Both the position numbers and the translations under genes were made by a program. The notes under the pieces are model-generated. The model saw nothing but the letters and a program-made list of their open reading frames with translations, searched no databases and was not told where the DNA came from. From Streptomyces sp. Root1304 (GTDB lineage Bacteria; Actinomycetota; Actinomycetes; Streptomycetales; Streptomycetaceae): a stretch of DNA of 64,000 nucleotides. Numbering within the stretch: the first letter of the stretch is position 1; every line of letters begins with the position of its first letter. Below, one piece after another: positions 49,738 to 58,729 of the stretch. Where the stretch lies: assembly GCF_001426405.1 (NCBI RefSeq), contig NZ_LMEP01000012.1, positions 882,707 through 946,706 of the forward strand, written 5' to 3'.

Positions 49738-50961
49738 GTGGCAGGTCAGGGGTGTGGAGCGCGGCGGCCGGCGACGGCCTGCCTGCTGGCCCTGCTGCTC
49801 GCCCTCACCGGCCTCGTCGGCTGCGCGACGAAGACGCCCGCCGAGCCGGCCTCCCGGGAGGTCCAGGCACTCCTCGACCGGCACGCCCGCGCCCTCCTCG
49901 ACCGTGACGAGCCCGGCTATCTGGCCGCCCTCGACCCCGCGTACGCCCCGGCCGCGCTCACCGTCTACCGGCGGCTCGCCGCCGTCCCGCTCGACGGCTG
50001 GACGTACCGGGTCACCGGCGTCGACCGCACCGGCACCGACCGGCTCACCGCCCGCGCCGACCTCGGCTACCGGCTCCGCGGCCACGACCGGCGGCCCGTC
50101 ACCGGCGCCCGCGTCCTCGACCTCGTCCGGCGGGACGGCCGCTGGTACGTGAGCGGGGACCGCCCCGCCGAGGGGGCGCCCAGGCAGCTGTGGGAGCAGG
50201 GCGACGTGAAGACCGTCACCGGCGCCCGCTCGCTCGTCCTCGGCGTCGGCGCGAGCACCGAACGGCTCCGGGAGATCGCCGCGGCGGCCGACCGGGCGGT
50301 CCCCGTGGTCGCCGCCGCCTGGCCCGCCGACTGGGCCCGGCAGGTGGTCGTCCTCGTCCCCGGCTCCCTCGAAGGGATGGGGGAGCTGCTCGGGGCGCCC
50401 GGCGCCTCCTACCGGGGGATAGCGGCCGTCACCACGGGGGAGACCCGGGGCGGCCCGGACGCCCCCGCGGACCGGGTGATCGTCAACCCCGACGCGTACG
50501 GGGTGCTGGGCGGCTTCGGCAGGGACCTGGTCCTCACCCACGAGACCGTCCACGTCGCGACCCGCGCCGCCACCACCCCCTCGACCCCGGTCTGGCTCTC
50601 CGAGGGCTTCGCCGACTGGGTCGCCTACCGGGGCACCGACCGCACCCCCGTCCAGGCCGCCCCCGAGCTGCGCCGCGCGGTCCGCGCGGGCGAGCTGCCC
50701 GGCCGGCTCCCGGCGGACGAGGACTTCGCCTTCGGCGGCGACGCGGAGGCGCTCGCGCGGGCGTACGAGGGGGGCTGGCTGGCCTGCGCGCTGATCGCGG
50801 ACCGGTGGGGCGAGGCGAAGCTGACGGCCTTCTACCGGGCGGTGGGCGCGCACCCGGCCCGGGACGGCGCGGTGGAGCAGGCGCTCCGGGAGGTGCTGGA
50901 CACCACACCGGAGGACTTCACCGCGGACTGGCGGACGTATCTGGGGGAGCGGCTGGGCTAG
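49738..50961 (+). CDS. Lipoprotein with zinc-metallopeptidase-like (HExxH) domain
   Basis: 407 residues. Lipobox LTGLVGC near residue 29. A cystatin/NTF2-like region (about 40-140) precedes a gluzincin-type domain with LVLTHETVHVATRA (HETVH, zinc His and catalytic Glu) and WLSEGFADWVAY, whose Glu would be the third ligand. Likely an extracytoplasmic peptidase; substrate unknown. TACGAT lies 7 nt before the GTG, overlapped by a GGAGG, so either leaderless or very short leader. Convergent with the GT87 gene. Confidence 0.88.
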   Translation: MAGQGCGARRPATACLLALLLALTGLVGCATKTPAEPASREVQALLDRHARALLDRDEPGYLAALDPAYAPAALTVYRRLAAVPLDGWTYRVTGVDRTGTDRLTARADLGYRLRGHDRRPVTGARVLDLVRRDGRWYVSGDRPAEGAPRQLWEQGDVKTVTGARSLVLGVGASTERLREIAAAADRAVPVVAAAWPADWARQVVVLVPGSLEGMGELLGAPGASYRGIAAVTTGETRGGPDAPADRVIVNPDAYGVLGGFGRDLVLTHETVHVATRAATTPSTPVWLSEGFADWVAYRGTDRTPVQAAPELRRAVRAGELPGRLPADEDFAFGGDAEALARAYEGGWLACALIADRWGEAKLTAFYRAVGAHPARDGAVEQALREVLDTTPEDFTADWRTYLGERLG

Positions 50962-50980
50962 ACCCCCGGCCCGGCTGTTC

Positions 50981-52255
50981 TCAGTGGGAGCCGGAGAGGG
51001 TCTTCTCGCGCTCCGTGCGGACCGCCTGCGCGGGCACGACCGCCGACCCGGCGAGGCGCGGTTCGGTCACCGTCTGGCGCCACAGGATGCGGCAGGCCAT
51101 GAGGGTGGCGGCGATGAGGAGACCGTTCCGGGTGAACAGCACCGCGATGCCCAGCGGGTCGCTCCGCGTGACGTGCGAGAACCACACCGGGAACTCGAAC
51201 TGCGTCACCGCCGTCGCCCACACGATCAGATGGACGGGCCGCTCCATCCGGCTCGACCGGTACGCCAGGCACACCGCCGCGAGACCGACCAGCCACAGCA
51301 TGTACTGCGGGGAGAGCACCCGGCTCGTCGTCGTGAACAGCAGCACCGCGACGAAGGCCGCGTCCGCGACCGTCGAGGAGGTGAAGCGGTGGGCCCGGAA
51401 GCGCCACAGCAGCAGCCAGCCGAAGGCGGCGAAGGTGAGCACCATCGCGGCCGTCGAGACCACGGAGACGTACGGGCCGAGGAACTCGATCGAGCCGTAG
51501 TTCATCCGGGCCTCGCCGCTCCAGCCGAACTGCCGGGCCACGTGGAAGACCATCGAACCGAGCGACTCGACCTCCGTGCCCCGGTCGCGCTGGAAGGAGA
51601 GGAAGGCGAGCGCGCCCGGCATCCACAGCACGCAGAACAGCAGCACCGCGGCCGCCGCGCCCACCGCCGTCGACCAGGAGCGGAAGGTGGCCCGGCCCTT
51701 CGCCGTGCCCGCGAGCAGCAGCACCGGCCAGACCTTCAGGACCGCGCCGAACCCGGCGAGCGCGCCGAGGACGCGCGGGCTGCGGCCGGCCGCGAGCACC
51801 GCGGCCACCGCGACGGCGGTCACCATCACGTCGTAGCGGGCGTACGCGGTCGGGCCGAGCAGCGGGACGGCCGCGATCCAGATCCAGGCCCCGCGCAGCG
51901 AGCGGCCGGCCCGGCGGCCGGTGTACGTGAGCAGCCCGAAGACGAGCGCGTCGCAGAGGAAGGCGAGGACGAAGAAGGCGGAGGAGTAGTCGAGGAAGGG
52001 CAGCAGCCCGGGGGCGAGGATCGCGAAGGCGGCGGCCGGCGGGTACTGCCAGGTCACGTCGTCCTGCGGGTACGTGCCGTTCCGGAGGACCTCGTACCAG
52101 GCCTGGTAGATGTCCTCGACGTCACTGGTGACGTCCGGGCCGGGGATGACCACGATCTTGAACACGCACACCAGCAGGATGACCCGGGTGAGTCCCCAGA
52201 GGCCGATCGGCAGCCGTAGACCCGTGCGTGACCACTTCCCCACTGCGCCCGTCAT
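50981..52255 (-). CDS. GT87-family alpha-(1->2)-mannosyltransferase-like membrane protein
   Basis: 424 residues with about nine to eleven helices. An early extracytoplasmic loop with PDVTSDVEDIYQAWYEVLRNGTYP contains acidic catalytic residues typical of GT-C enzymes, followed by WQYPPAAAFAILAP. Matches DUF2029/GT87, whose mycobacterial members elongate or branch lipomannan using polyprenyl-phosphomannose. ATG preferred; a GTG one codon upstream has better spacing to AAGGA. Divergent from the PimB-like gene, consistent with a shared PIM/lipomannan role. Confidence 0.9.
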   Translation of the reverse strand: MTGAVGKWSRTGLRLPIGLWGLTRVILLVCVFKIVVIPGPDVTSDVEDIYQAWYEVLRNGTYPQDDVTWQYPPAAAFAILAPGLLPFLDYSSAFFVLAFLCDALVFGLLTYTGRRAGRSLRGAWIWIAAVPLLGPTAYARYDVMVTAVAVAAVLAAGRSPRVLGALAGFGAVLKVWPVLLLAGTAKGRATFRSWSTAVGAAAAVLLFCVLWMPGALAFLSFQRDRGTEVESLGSMVFHVARQFGWSGEARMNYGSIEFLGPYVSVVSTAAMVLTFAAFGWLLLWRFRAHRFTSSTVADAAFVAVLLFTTTSRVLSPQYMLWLVGLAAVCLAYRSSRMERPVHLIVWATAVTQFEFPVWFSHVTRSDPLGIAVLFTRNGLLIAATLMACRILWRQTVTEPRLAGSAVVPAQAVRTEREKTLSGSH

Positions 52256-52343
52256 CACTGTCTCGTCCTTCTCCTGTCGGCCCGCTCGCGCGGGGGAGTG
52301 GTGGTGCTGGGCGGTGGGTGCGCTCGCGGTACTGTCGGCCACG

Positions 52344-53486
52344 ATGCACAAGACCCTGATCGTAACCAACGACTTCCCGCCACGCCCCGGCGGAATCCAG
52401 GCCTTCCTGCACAACATGGCCCTGCGCCTGGATCCCGACCGGATCGTGGTCTACGCCTCCACCTGGAAGCGCAGCCGCGAGGGGATCGAGGCGACGGCCG
52501 CGTTCGACGCCGAACAGCCTTTCACGGTTGTCCGTGATCGCACCACCATGCTGCTGCCGACGCCTCGGGTCACCGCCCGTGCCACCGCCCTGCTCCGCGA
52601 GCACGGCTGCGAGTCGGTCTGGTTCGGCGCGGCCGCCCCGCTCGGCCTGATGGCGCCCGCGCTGCGCAGGGCCGGCGCCCGGCGGCTGGTCGCCACCACG
52701 CACGGCCACGAGGCGGGCTGGGCCCAGCTGCCCGCCGCCCGGCAGCTGCTGCGGCGGATCGGCGAGGGCACGGACACGATCACCTACCTCGGCGAGTACA
52801 CCCGCTCCCGGATCGCGGGGGCCCTCACGCACGCCGCTGCCGGACGCATGGTCCAGCTCCCGCCCGGGGTGGACGAGAAGACCTTCCACCCCGGCTCGGG
52901 CGGCGACGAGGTCCGCGCCCGGCTCGGCCTGAGCGACCGGCCGGTCGTCGTCTGCGTCTCCCGGCTGGTGCCGCGCAAGGGTCAGGACACCCTGATCACG
53001 GCCCTGCCGGCGATCCTGCGCCGGGTGCCCGACGCGGTCCTCCTGATCGTCGGCGGCGGCCCGTACGAGAAGGACCTGCGCCGCCTCGCCGCCGAGACCG
53101 GCGTGGCCGGATCCGTACGCTTCACCGGCGCCGTCCCCTGGTCGGAGCTGCCCGCCCACTACGGGGCCGGCGACGTCTTCGCCATGCCCTGCCGCACCCG
53201 CCGCGGCGGCCTCGACGTCGAGGGCCTCGGCATCGTCTACCTGGAGGCCTCCGCGACCGGCCTCCCGGTCGTCGCGGGCGACTCCGGCGGCGCCCCCGAC
53301 GCCGTCCTGGACGGCGAGACCGGCTGGGTCGTCCGAGGCGAGTCCGCCGAGGACACCGCGGACCGCGTCACCACCCTCCTCCTGGACCCGGAACTCCGCG
53401 CCCGCATGGGCGAGCGCGGACGCGTCTGGGTCGAGGAGAAGTGGCGCTGGGACCTGCTCGCGGAGCGGCTGCGCGAGCTGCTGTAG
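52344..53486 (+). CDS. pimB: PimB-like GT4 mannosyltransferase
   Basis: 380-residue GT-B enzyme. N terminus KTLIVTNDFPPRPGGIQAFLHNMALRL with the glycine-rich acceptor loop, C-terminal VVCVSRLVPRKGQDTLI, IVGGGPYEKDL, and EX7E-type EGLGIVYLEASATGLPVVAGDSGGAPD. Closely resembles PimB', which adds the second mannose to phosphatidylinositol mannoside at the inner membrane face. Substrate by homology. TACTGT at 52330-52335 suggests a leaderless start at the ATG. Confidence 0.88.
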   Translation: MHKTLIVTNDFPPRPGGIQAFLHNMALRLDPDRIVVYASTWKRSREGIEATAAFDAEQPFTVVRDRTTMLLPTPRVTARATALLREHGCESVWFGAAAPLGLMAPALRRAGARRLVATTHGHEAGWAQLPAARQLLRRIGEGTDTITYLGEYTRSRIAGALTHAAAGRMVQLPPGVDEKTFHPGSGGDEVRARLGLSDRPVVVCVSRLVPRKGQDTLITALPAILRRVPDAVLLIVGGGPYEKDLRRLAAETGVAGSVRFTGAVPWSELPAHYGAGDVFAMPCRTRRGGLDVEGLGIVYLEASATGLPVVAGDSGGAPDAVLDGETGWVVRGESAEDTADRVTTLLLDPELRARMGERGRVWVEEKWRWDLLAERLRELL

Positions 53487-53525
53487 GACGTACGGGACCG
53501 CGCGGGCCGCCGCAGGACGTACGGA

Positions 53526-53559
53526 AGGGGCCCGGGGCGATCGATCGCCCCGGGCCCCT
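53526..53559. terminator. Bidirectional terminator, 34-nt palindrome
   Basis: aggggcccggggcgatc followed by its exact complement, between the convergent PimB-like and acyl-CoA ligase genes. Confidence 0.85.
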
Positions 53560-53571
53560 CCCGCACCCGCC

Positions 53572-55368
53572 CTACTTCGTGTAGATCGCCTCGATGTCGT
53601 CCGCGAAGTCCTTCGCCACCACGTTCCGCTTCAGCTTCAGGGACGGGGTGATGTGGCCCGCCTCCTCCGTGAACTGGGCCGGGAGGATGCGGAACTTGCG
53701 GACCGACTCCGCCTTGGAGACCGCCGCGTTGCCGTCGTCGATCGCGCGCTGGACCTCCGCCACCAGGTCCGCGTCGTCCCGGAGGGTGGCCGCCGTCGAG
53801 CCCGACGGCTTGCCGTGCTCCGAGGCCCAGCGGCCCAGGAACTCCTCGTCGATCGTGACCAGCGCGCCCACGAACGGGCGGCCGTCGCCGACCACCATGC
53901 ACTCCGCGACCAGCGCGTGCGCCCGGATCCGGTCCTCGATGACCGCCGGGGCGACGTTCTTGCCGCCCGCCGTCACCAGGATCTCCTTCTTCCGGCCGGT
54001 GATCGCCAGGTAGCCGTCCTCGTCGAGGGTGCCGATGTCACCGGTGTGGAACCAGCCGTCGGCGAGCGCCTCGGCCGTGGCCGCCTCGTTGTTCCAGTAC
54101 CGCGAGAAGATGTGCTCGCCGTGCAGCAGCACCTCGCCGTCGTCGGCGATCCGCACCACCGAGCCCGGCAGCGGCTGCCCGACCGTGCCGATCTTCTGCC
54201 GGTCCCAGGGGTTGAACGCGGTCGCCGCGCACGACTCCGTCAGGCCGTAGCCCTCCAGGACCGTGAAGCCGATGCCCCGGAAGAAGTGGCCGAGCCGCTC
54301 GCCCAGCGGCGCGCCGCCCGAGATCGCGTACTCGCCGCGCCCGCCCAGGACCGCACGCAGCTTGCTGAAGACCAGCTTGTCGAAGAGCTTGTGCTTCAGC
54401 TTGAGGCCGAAGGACGGGCCCTGCGGGGTGCTCAGCGCCCGGCTGTACGCGATCGCCGTGTGCGCGGCCTTGTCGAAGATCTTGCCCTTGCCGTCGGCCT
54501 GCGCCTTCGCCCGCGCCGAGTTGTAGACCTTCTCGAAGACCCGCGGCACGCCCAGGATCAGCGTCGGCCGGAACGAGGCCAGCTCGTCCGTGAGGTTCTT
54601 GATGTCCGGGACGCAGCCGAGGCGGATCGGCGCCATCACGGACGCGACCTCGACCAGCCGCCCGAAGACGTGCGCGGCCGGCAGGAACAGCAGCACCGAG
54701 CACTCGCCGGTCCGGAAGAGGGGCTTCAGTCGCTCCACCACGTTGCCGCACTCGGCGAAGAACGCCCTGTGGGTCAGCACGCAGCCCTTGGGGCGGCCGG
54801 TCGTGCCCGAGGTGTAGACGATCGTCGCCGGGTCGTCCGCGTTCGCCGCCGACATCCGCGCGTCCAGCAGCTCGTCGGAGACGTCCGCGCCCGAGGCCGT
54901 GAGCCGCGCGACCGCGTCGTCCTCGATCTGCCACAGCTCCTTGAGCTCCGGAAGGTTCGCGCGCACCGACTCCACCGCGTCCCGGTGCGCCTCGCTCTCC
55001 ACCAGGGCCAGGGTCGCGCCCGAGTCGCCGAGGATCCACTGGATCTGCTCCGGCGAGCTCGTCTCGTACACCGGGACGGTCACGCCGCCGGCGCTCCAGA
55101 TCGCGAAGTCGAGGAGGACCCACTCGTAGCGCGTACGGGACAGCAGTGCGACCCGGTCGCCCGGCTCGACACCGGCGGCGATCAGGCCCTTCGCGGCCCC
55201 GCGGACCTCCGCGAGGAACTCCGTGGCGGTCACGTCGGTCCAGGCGCCGTCGACCTTGCGGCCCATCACGGCGACGTCTGGGTGCTGGGAGGCGTTGCGG
55301 CGGATGAGATCCGTCAGGTTGCCGTCCGCGGGGACCTCGTACAGGGCCGGAAGGCTGAACTCGCGCAA
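53572..55368 (-). CDS. Long-chain fatty-acid-CoA ligase (FadD15-like)
   Basis: 598-residue ANL adenylating enzyme activating fatty acids with ATP and CoA. AMP-binding motif TIVYTSGTTGRPKGCVLTH, then VLEGYGLTESCAATAFN and DEDGYLAITGRKKEILVTAGGKNVAP, and C-terminal Lys in SLKLKRNVVAKDF. Starts with TTG, preceded by GAGGAG about 10 nt upstream. Adjacent to pimB as fadD15 is in mycobacteria, suggesting phospholipid or PIM acylation, but that link is inferred. Confidence 0.95.
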   Translation of the reverse strand: MREFSLPALYEVPADGNLTDLIRRNASQHPDVAVMGRKVDGAWTDVTATEFLAEVRGAAKGLIAAGVEPGDRVALLSRTRYEWVLLDFAIWSAGGVTVPVYETSSPEQIQWILGDSGATLALVESEAHRDAVESVRANLPELKELWQIEDDAVARLTASGADVSDELLDARMSAANADDPATIVYTSGTTGRPKGCVLTHRAFFAECGNVVERLKPLFRTGECSVLLFLPAAHVFGRLVEVASVMAPIRLGCVPDIKNLTDELASFRPTLILGVPRVFEKVYNSARAKAQADGKGKIFDKAAHTAIAYSRALSTPQGPSFGLKLKHKLFDKLVFSKLRAVLGGRGEYAISGGAPLGERLGHFFRGIGFTVLEGYGLTESCAATAFNPWDRQKIGTVGQPLPGSVVRIADDGEVLLHGEHIFSRYWNNEAATAEALADGWFHTGDIGTLDEDGYLAITGRKKEILVTAGGKNVAPAVIEDRIRAHALVAECMVVGDGRPFVGALVTIDEEFLGRWASEHGKPSGSTAATLRDDADLVAEVQRAIDDGNAAVSKAESVRKFRILPAQFTEEAGHITPSLKLKRNVVAKDFADDIEAIYTK

Positions 55369-55624
55369 GACTGCTGCTCCTCATCGGGCGCCGGCGCCAC
55401 GGCTCTGTGTGATGCACCGGTGTAGTCCAAGAACTGGCAGGTGCTCCGTGGGGGTGAGCACGACTGGACTGCCCGGACGTTACCCACCAGTACACGGTTC
55501 CCGATAGGGGGTCCCGGCCAGATGTTCCGTGCGTCACACACGCGTGGCGGTGCTCTGCGCACAGTAATCCACAGGTTTCCCGACTCGGAAGTAACCGCAG
55601 GTGACACCCCCTAAGGTGGGGCCC

Positions 55625-56392
55625 ATGCGAGTCCATGTGGTCAGTGACGTGCACGGCAACGCCGAAGACCTCGCCCGGGCGGGGGAGGGTGCCGACGCCC
55701 TCATATGCCTCGGTGACCTGGTCCTCTTCCTCGACTACGCCGACCACAGCCGGGGCATCTTCCCCGACCTCTTCGGCGCCGAGAACGCCGGCCGGCTCGT
55801 GGAGCTGCGCACCGCCCGCCGCTTCGACGAGGCCCGTGACCTGGGGCGCCGGCTCTGGGCCGGGCTCGACATCGACCGCGACACCGCCATCGAGGCCGCG
55901 GTCCGGCGCCAGTACGCCGCGCTCTTCGCCGCCTTCCCCACCCCGACGTACGCCACCTACGGCAATGTCGACATCCCCCGGATGTGGCCCGAGTTCGCCC
56001 GGCCGGGCACCACCGTCCTCGACGGCGAGCGGATCGAGCTCGGCGGGCTCGTCGTCGGCTTCGTCGGCGGCGGGCTGCGCACCCCGATGCGCACGCCGTA
56101 CGAGATCTCCGACGAGGAGTACGCCGCCAAGGTCGAGGCCCTCGGCGACGTCGACGTCCTCTGCACCCACATCCCGCCGGACGTCCCCGAGCTGACGTAC
56201 GACACCGTCGCCCGCCGCTTCGAACGCGGCAGCCGAGCCCTGCTCGACGCGATCCGGCGCACCCGGCCCCGGTACGCCCTCTTCGGCCACGTCCACCAGC
56301 CGCTGGCACGGCGGATGCGGATCGGCTCCACCGAGTGCGTGAACGTCGGACACTTCGCCTCGACGGGCAGGCCCTTCGCCCTGGAGTGGTGA
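55625..56392 (+). CDS. Metallophosphoesterase
   Basis: 255-residue calcineurin-like phosphoesterase with the full dinuclear-metal motif set: SDVHGN (Asp8, His10), CLGDLVLF, YGNVDIP, LCTHIPPD and FGHVHQP. Substrate not evident. No signal peptide, so cytoplasmic. TAAGGT lies 7 nt before the ATG; no ribosome-binding site, so a leaderless transcript is likely. The 256-nt gap to the divergent fadD-like gene holds no gene. Confidence 0.92.
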   Translation: MRVHVVSDVHGNAEDLARAGEGADALICLGDLVLFLDYADHSRGIFPDLFGAENAGRLVELRTARRFDEARDLGRRLWAGLDIDRDTAIEAAVRRQYAALFAAFPTPTYATYGNVDIPRMWPEFARPGTTVLDGERIELGGLVVGFVGGGLRTPMRTPYEISDEEYAAKVEALGDVDVLCTHIPPDVPELTYDTVARRFERGSRALLDAIRRTRPRYALFGHVHQPLARRMRIGSTECVNVGHFASTGRPFALEW

Positions 56393-56482
56393 CGGGCCCC
56401 GGTTCGCGGCGCGATAGCCTTCCGTCGGCACGTCTGTGCCCCTTTGACTTCCGCCGGACCGCACAGTGGAGGAGCCACCACG

Positions 56483-56926
56483 ATGGCCGAACACACCAGC
56501 TCGAGCATCACGATCGAGGCGGCACCGGCCGACGTCATGGGCGTGATCGCCGACTTCGCCCGCTACCCCGAGTGGACGGGCGAGGTGAAGCAGGCCGAGG
56601 TCCTGGAGACCGACGACGCCGGCCGCGCCGAGAAGGTCCGACTGGTCCTCGACGCCGGAGCGATCAAGGACGACCACACGCTGGCGTACACCTGGACCGG
56701 CGCCGACGAGGTCAGCTGGACCCTGGTCAAGTCCCAGATGCTCCGCTCCCTCGACGGCTCCTACCGCCTGACCCCGCTGGCCGGCGGCGCCCACACCGAG
56801 GTCACCTACCAGCTGACCGTCGACGTCAAGATCCCGATGCTCGGCATGATCAAGCGCAAGGCGGAGAAGGTCATCATCGACCGCGCGCTGGAGGGCCTGA
56901 AGCAGCGGGTGGAATCCCGCGCGTAA
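56483..56926 (+). CDS. SRPBCC (START-like) family protein
   Basis: 147-residue helix-grip lipid- or ligand-binding fold: SSITIEAAPADVMGVIADFARYPEWTGEVKQAEVLE, the Pro-Glu-Trp typical of cyclase/dehydrase-like SRPBCC proteins. Resembles mycobacterial TB16.3 (Rv2185c). Specific ligand unknown. ATG after TGGAGGAGCC. Cotranscription with the ArsA-like gene is unlikely, because that gene has its own leaderless promoter. Confidence 0.9.
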   Translation: MAEHTSSSITIEAAPADVMGVIADFARYPEWTGEVKQAEVLETDDAGRAEKVRLVLDAGAIKDDHTLAYTWTGADEVSWTLVKSQMLRSLDGSYRLTPLAGGAHTEVTYQLTVDVKIPMLGMIKRKAEKVIIDRALEGLKQRVESRA

Positions 56927-57001
56927 GCGCTCCGGGAGCACCCGGCCGCACTCCCGGAGGACGTGAACGCGGCCCCGCGGGGCACCGGTAACGTCCTCCG
57001 C

Positions 57002-58132
57002 ATGCGGATCATCCTTGTCACCGGCCTCGGCGGCGCCGGGCGCAGCACCGTCGCCGCCGCCACCGCGCTCGCCGAGGCGCGGGCCGGGCGCCGGGTCCTG
57101 CTCGTGTCCGAGGACGCCGACCCGCTGCTGGGCGGCGACGGGCCGCGGGTCCTGCGGCCCCGGCCCGCCGCCGACTTCCGCCGGGAGTTCCTCGCCCTCC
57201 AGGACCGCTCGGCCACCGCCCTCGACCTGCTGGGCGCCGCCCCCTTCGAGGACGCCGAGCTCACCGAACTCCCCGGCAGCCGCCAGTTCGCCCTGCTGCG
57301 TTCCCTGCGCGACGCCGCCGCCGGTGACCACGACCTGGCCGTCGTCGACCTGCCGCCGCTCCCCGAGGCGCTCGCCGCCCTCGCCCTGCCCGAGCAGCTC
57401 CGCCGCTATCTGCGCCGCCTCCTGCCCCCGGAACGCCAGGCCGCCCGCGCCCTGCGCCCGATGCTCGCCCAGCTCGCCGGGGTCCCCATGCCCGCGCAGT
57501 GGCTGTACGCGACCACCGCGCGCTGGGAGGCCGAGCTGGCCGCCGTCCAGGCCGTCGTCGACGCCCCCACCACCAGCGTCCGGCTCGTCCTCGAACCCGG
57601 CCCCGCCGCCGCGGACGCCCTGCGTACCGCCCGCCTCGGCCTCGCCCTCCAGGGCCTCGCCCTCGACGCCGTCGTCGCCAACCGGCTGCTGCCCGCCACG
57701 TCCGAGGACCCCTGGCTCGCCGGCCTCACCGCCCAGCAGCACCGGCACCTGGACGAGCTCCGTACCGCCGGCGAACCCCTCGACGAGCTGCCGCACCTCG
57801 GCCGCGACCCGCGCGGCCCCGAGGACCTGGCCCTCCTGGCGCCCGCCCGGCCCGCCGCCGCCCCCGCCCCCGTACCGGAGTGGACCGTCGAGGACCGGCG
57901 CGAGGAGGACGGCGTCCTCGTCTGGCACATCGCTCTGCCCGGCGCCGTCAAGGACGAGCTGTCCCTCGTCCGCAGGGGCGACGAACTGCTGCTCACCGTC
58001 GGAGCCTTCCGCCGCAACGTGCCCCTGCCCGCCGCCCTGCGCCGCTGCACCGTCACCGGCGCCGGACTCGTCGAGGGGGACCTCCGGGTCCGCTTCACCC
58101 CGGACCCCGGGCTCTGGCCCCGTACCTCCTGA
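57002..58132 (+). CDS. ArsA/GET3-like ATPase with C-terminal HSP20-like domain, altered P loop
   Basis: 376 residues. N-terminal SIMIBI-class fold with LVTGLGGAGRSTVAAATALAEARAGRRVLLVSEDAD. The deviant Walker A of this family (GKGGVGKST) is here GLGGAGRST: both the signature Lys and the P-loop Lys are replaced (Leu, Arg). The DLAVVDLPPLPEAL switch-like motif remains. C-terminal residues about 305-372 form the ArsA HSP20-like domain (WHIALPGAVKDELSLVRRGDELLLTVG). Nucleotide binding or hydrolysis is therefore uncertain. Resembles Rv2184c by context. TAACGT 7 nt before ATG: leaderless. Confidence 0.88.
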   Translation: MRIILVTGLGGAGRSTVAAATALAEARAGRRVLLVSEDADPLLGGDGPRVLRPRPAADFRREFLALQDRSATALDLLGAAPFEDAELTELPGSRQFALLRSLRDAAAGDHDLAVVDLPPLPEALAALALPEQLRRYLRRLLPPERQAARALRPMLAQLAGVPMPAQWLYATTARWEAELAAVQAVVDAPTTSVRLVLEPGPAAADALRTARLGLALQGLALDAVVANRLLPATSEDPWLAGLTAQQHRHLDELRTAGEPLDELPHLGRDPRGPEDLALLAPARPAAAPAPVPEWTVEDRREEDGVLVWHIALPGAVKDELSLVRRGDELLLTVGAFRRNVPLPAALRRCTVTGAGLVEGDLRVRFTPDPGLWPRTS

Positions 58133-58174
58133 ACGGGCGTGTACCGTCGAAGTACCACCACTGAGGAGTACGCC

Positions 58175-58663
58175 ATGAGCGATTCGGACGCCTGGGCCAA
58201 GGCGTGCGCCGAGGACCTGGAGGCGGAGCGGGCCCGTCGCCGGGCCGAGCGCGGGACGGAGCCCGGCTCCGCCGCCGAGGAGTTCCGCAAGCTCTTCGAG
58301 GCCGTCGCCGACAAGGTCGCCGGCGGACTCGGGAACCCGCTGCTCGGCGGCCAGGCCGTACAGACCGTGCAGCAGCTCGTCAGCCAGGCGAAGTCCGTCG
58401 TCGAGCCCGTCATCGAGCGCAACCCGCAGGTCTTCGACCACCTCGCCGCCGCCGGGAACGAACTGCTCGCCGCCTACCGCTCCGCCGTCGAGGGCCACGA
58501 GACCCGCTGGACCCGCGGAGGCGCCGTGCCCGACGCCGACGACCCGCGCAGGGACGCCGACCGGGAGCCGCCCCGCGCGGACGACGGCGGGGACCGGCAC
58601 GAGGACGGCCCCAAGAAGGACGACGAAGGGCCGGGAACCGGCCAGCACATCGACCTCGACTGA
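58175..58663 (+). CDS. DUF5304 family protein
   Basis: 162 residues: a helical N-terminal part (DSDAWAKACAEDLEAERARRR; AAEEFRKLFEAVADKVAGGLGNPLLGG; VVEPVIERNPQVFDHL) and a low-complexity acidic tail rich in Asp, Arg and Gly from about residue 115. Function unknown. ATG after TGAGGAG. Lies between the ArsA-like and glucokinase genes. Confidence 0.85.
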   Translation: MSDSDAWAKACAEDLEAERARRRAERGTEPGSAAEEFRKLFEAVADKVAGGLGNPLLGGQAVQTVQQLVSQAKSVVEPVIERNPQVFDHLAAAGNELLAAYRSAVEGHETRWTRGGAVPDADDPRRDADREPPRADDGGDRHEDGPKKDDEGPGTGQHIDLD

Positions 58664-58729
58664 TCAACGGTCCACCGCCCCTCGGGTACGGTGGGCCCTA
58701 GCGGGGCTCGACCGAAAACTGAGGGACAC

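Noticed and set aside
54038..58648. 1536-codon minus-strand frame over the acyl-CoA ligase to DUF5304 interval
   Set aside because: Overlaps at least five well-supported genes and is low-complexity GC-shadow sequence.
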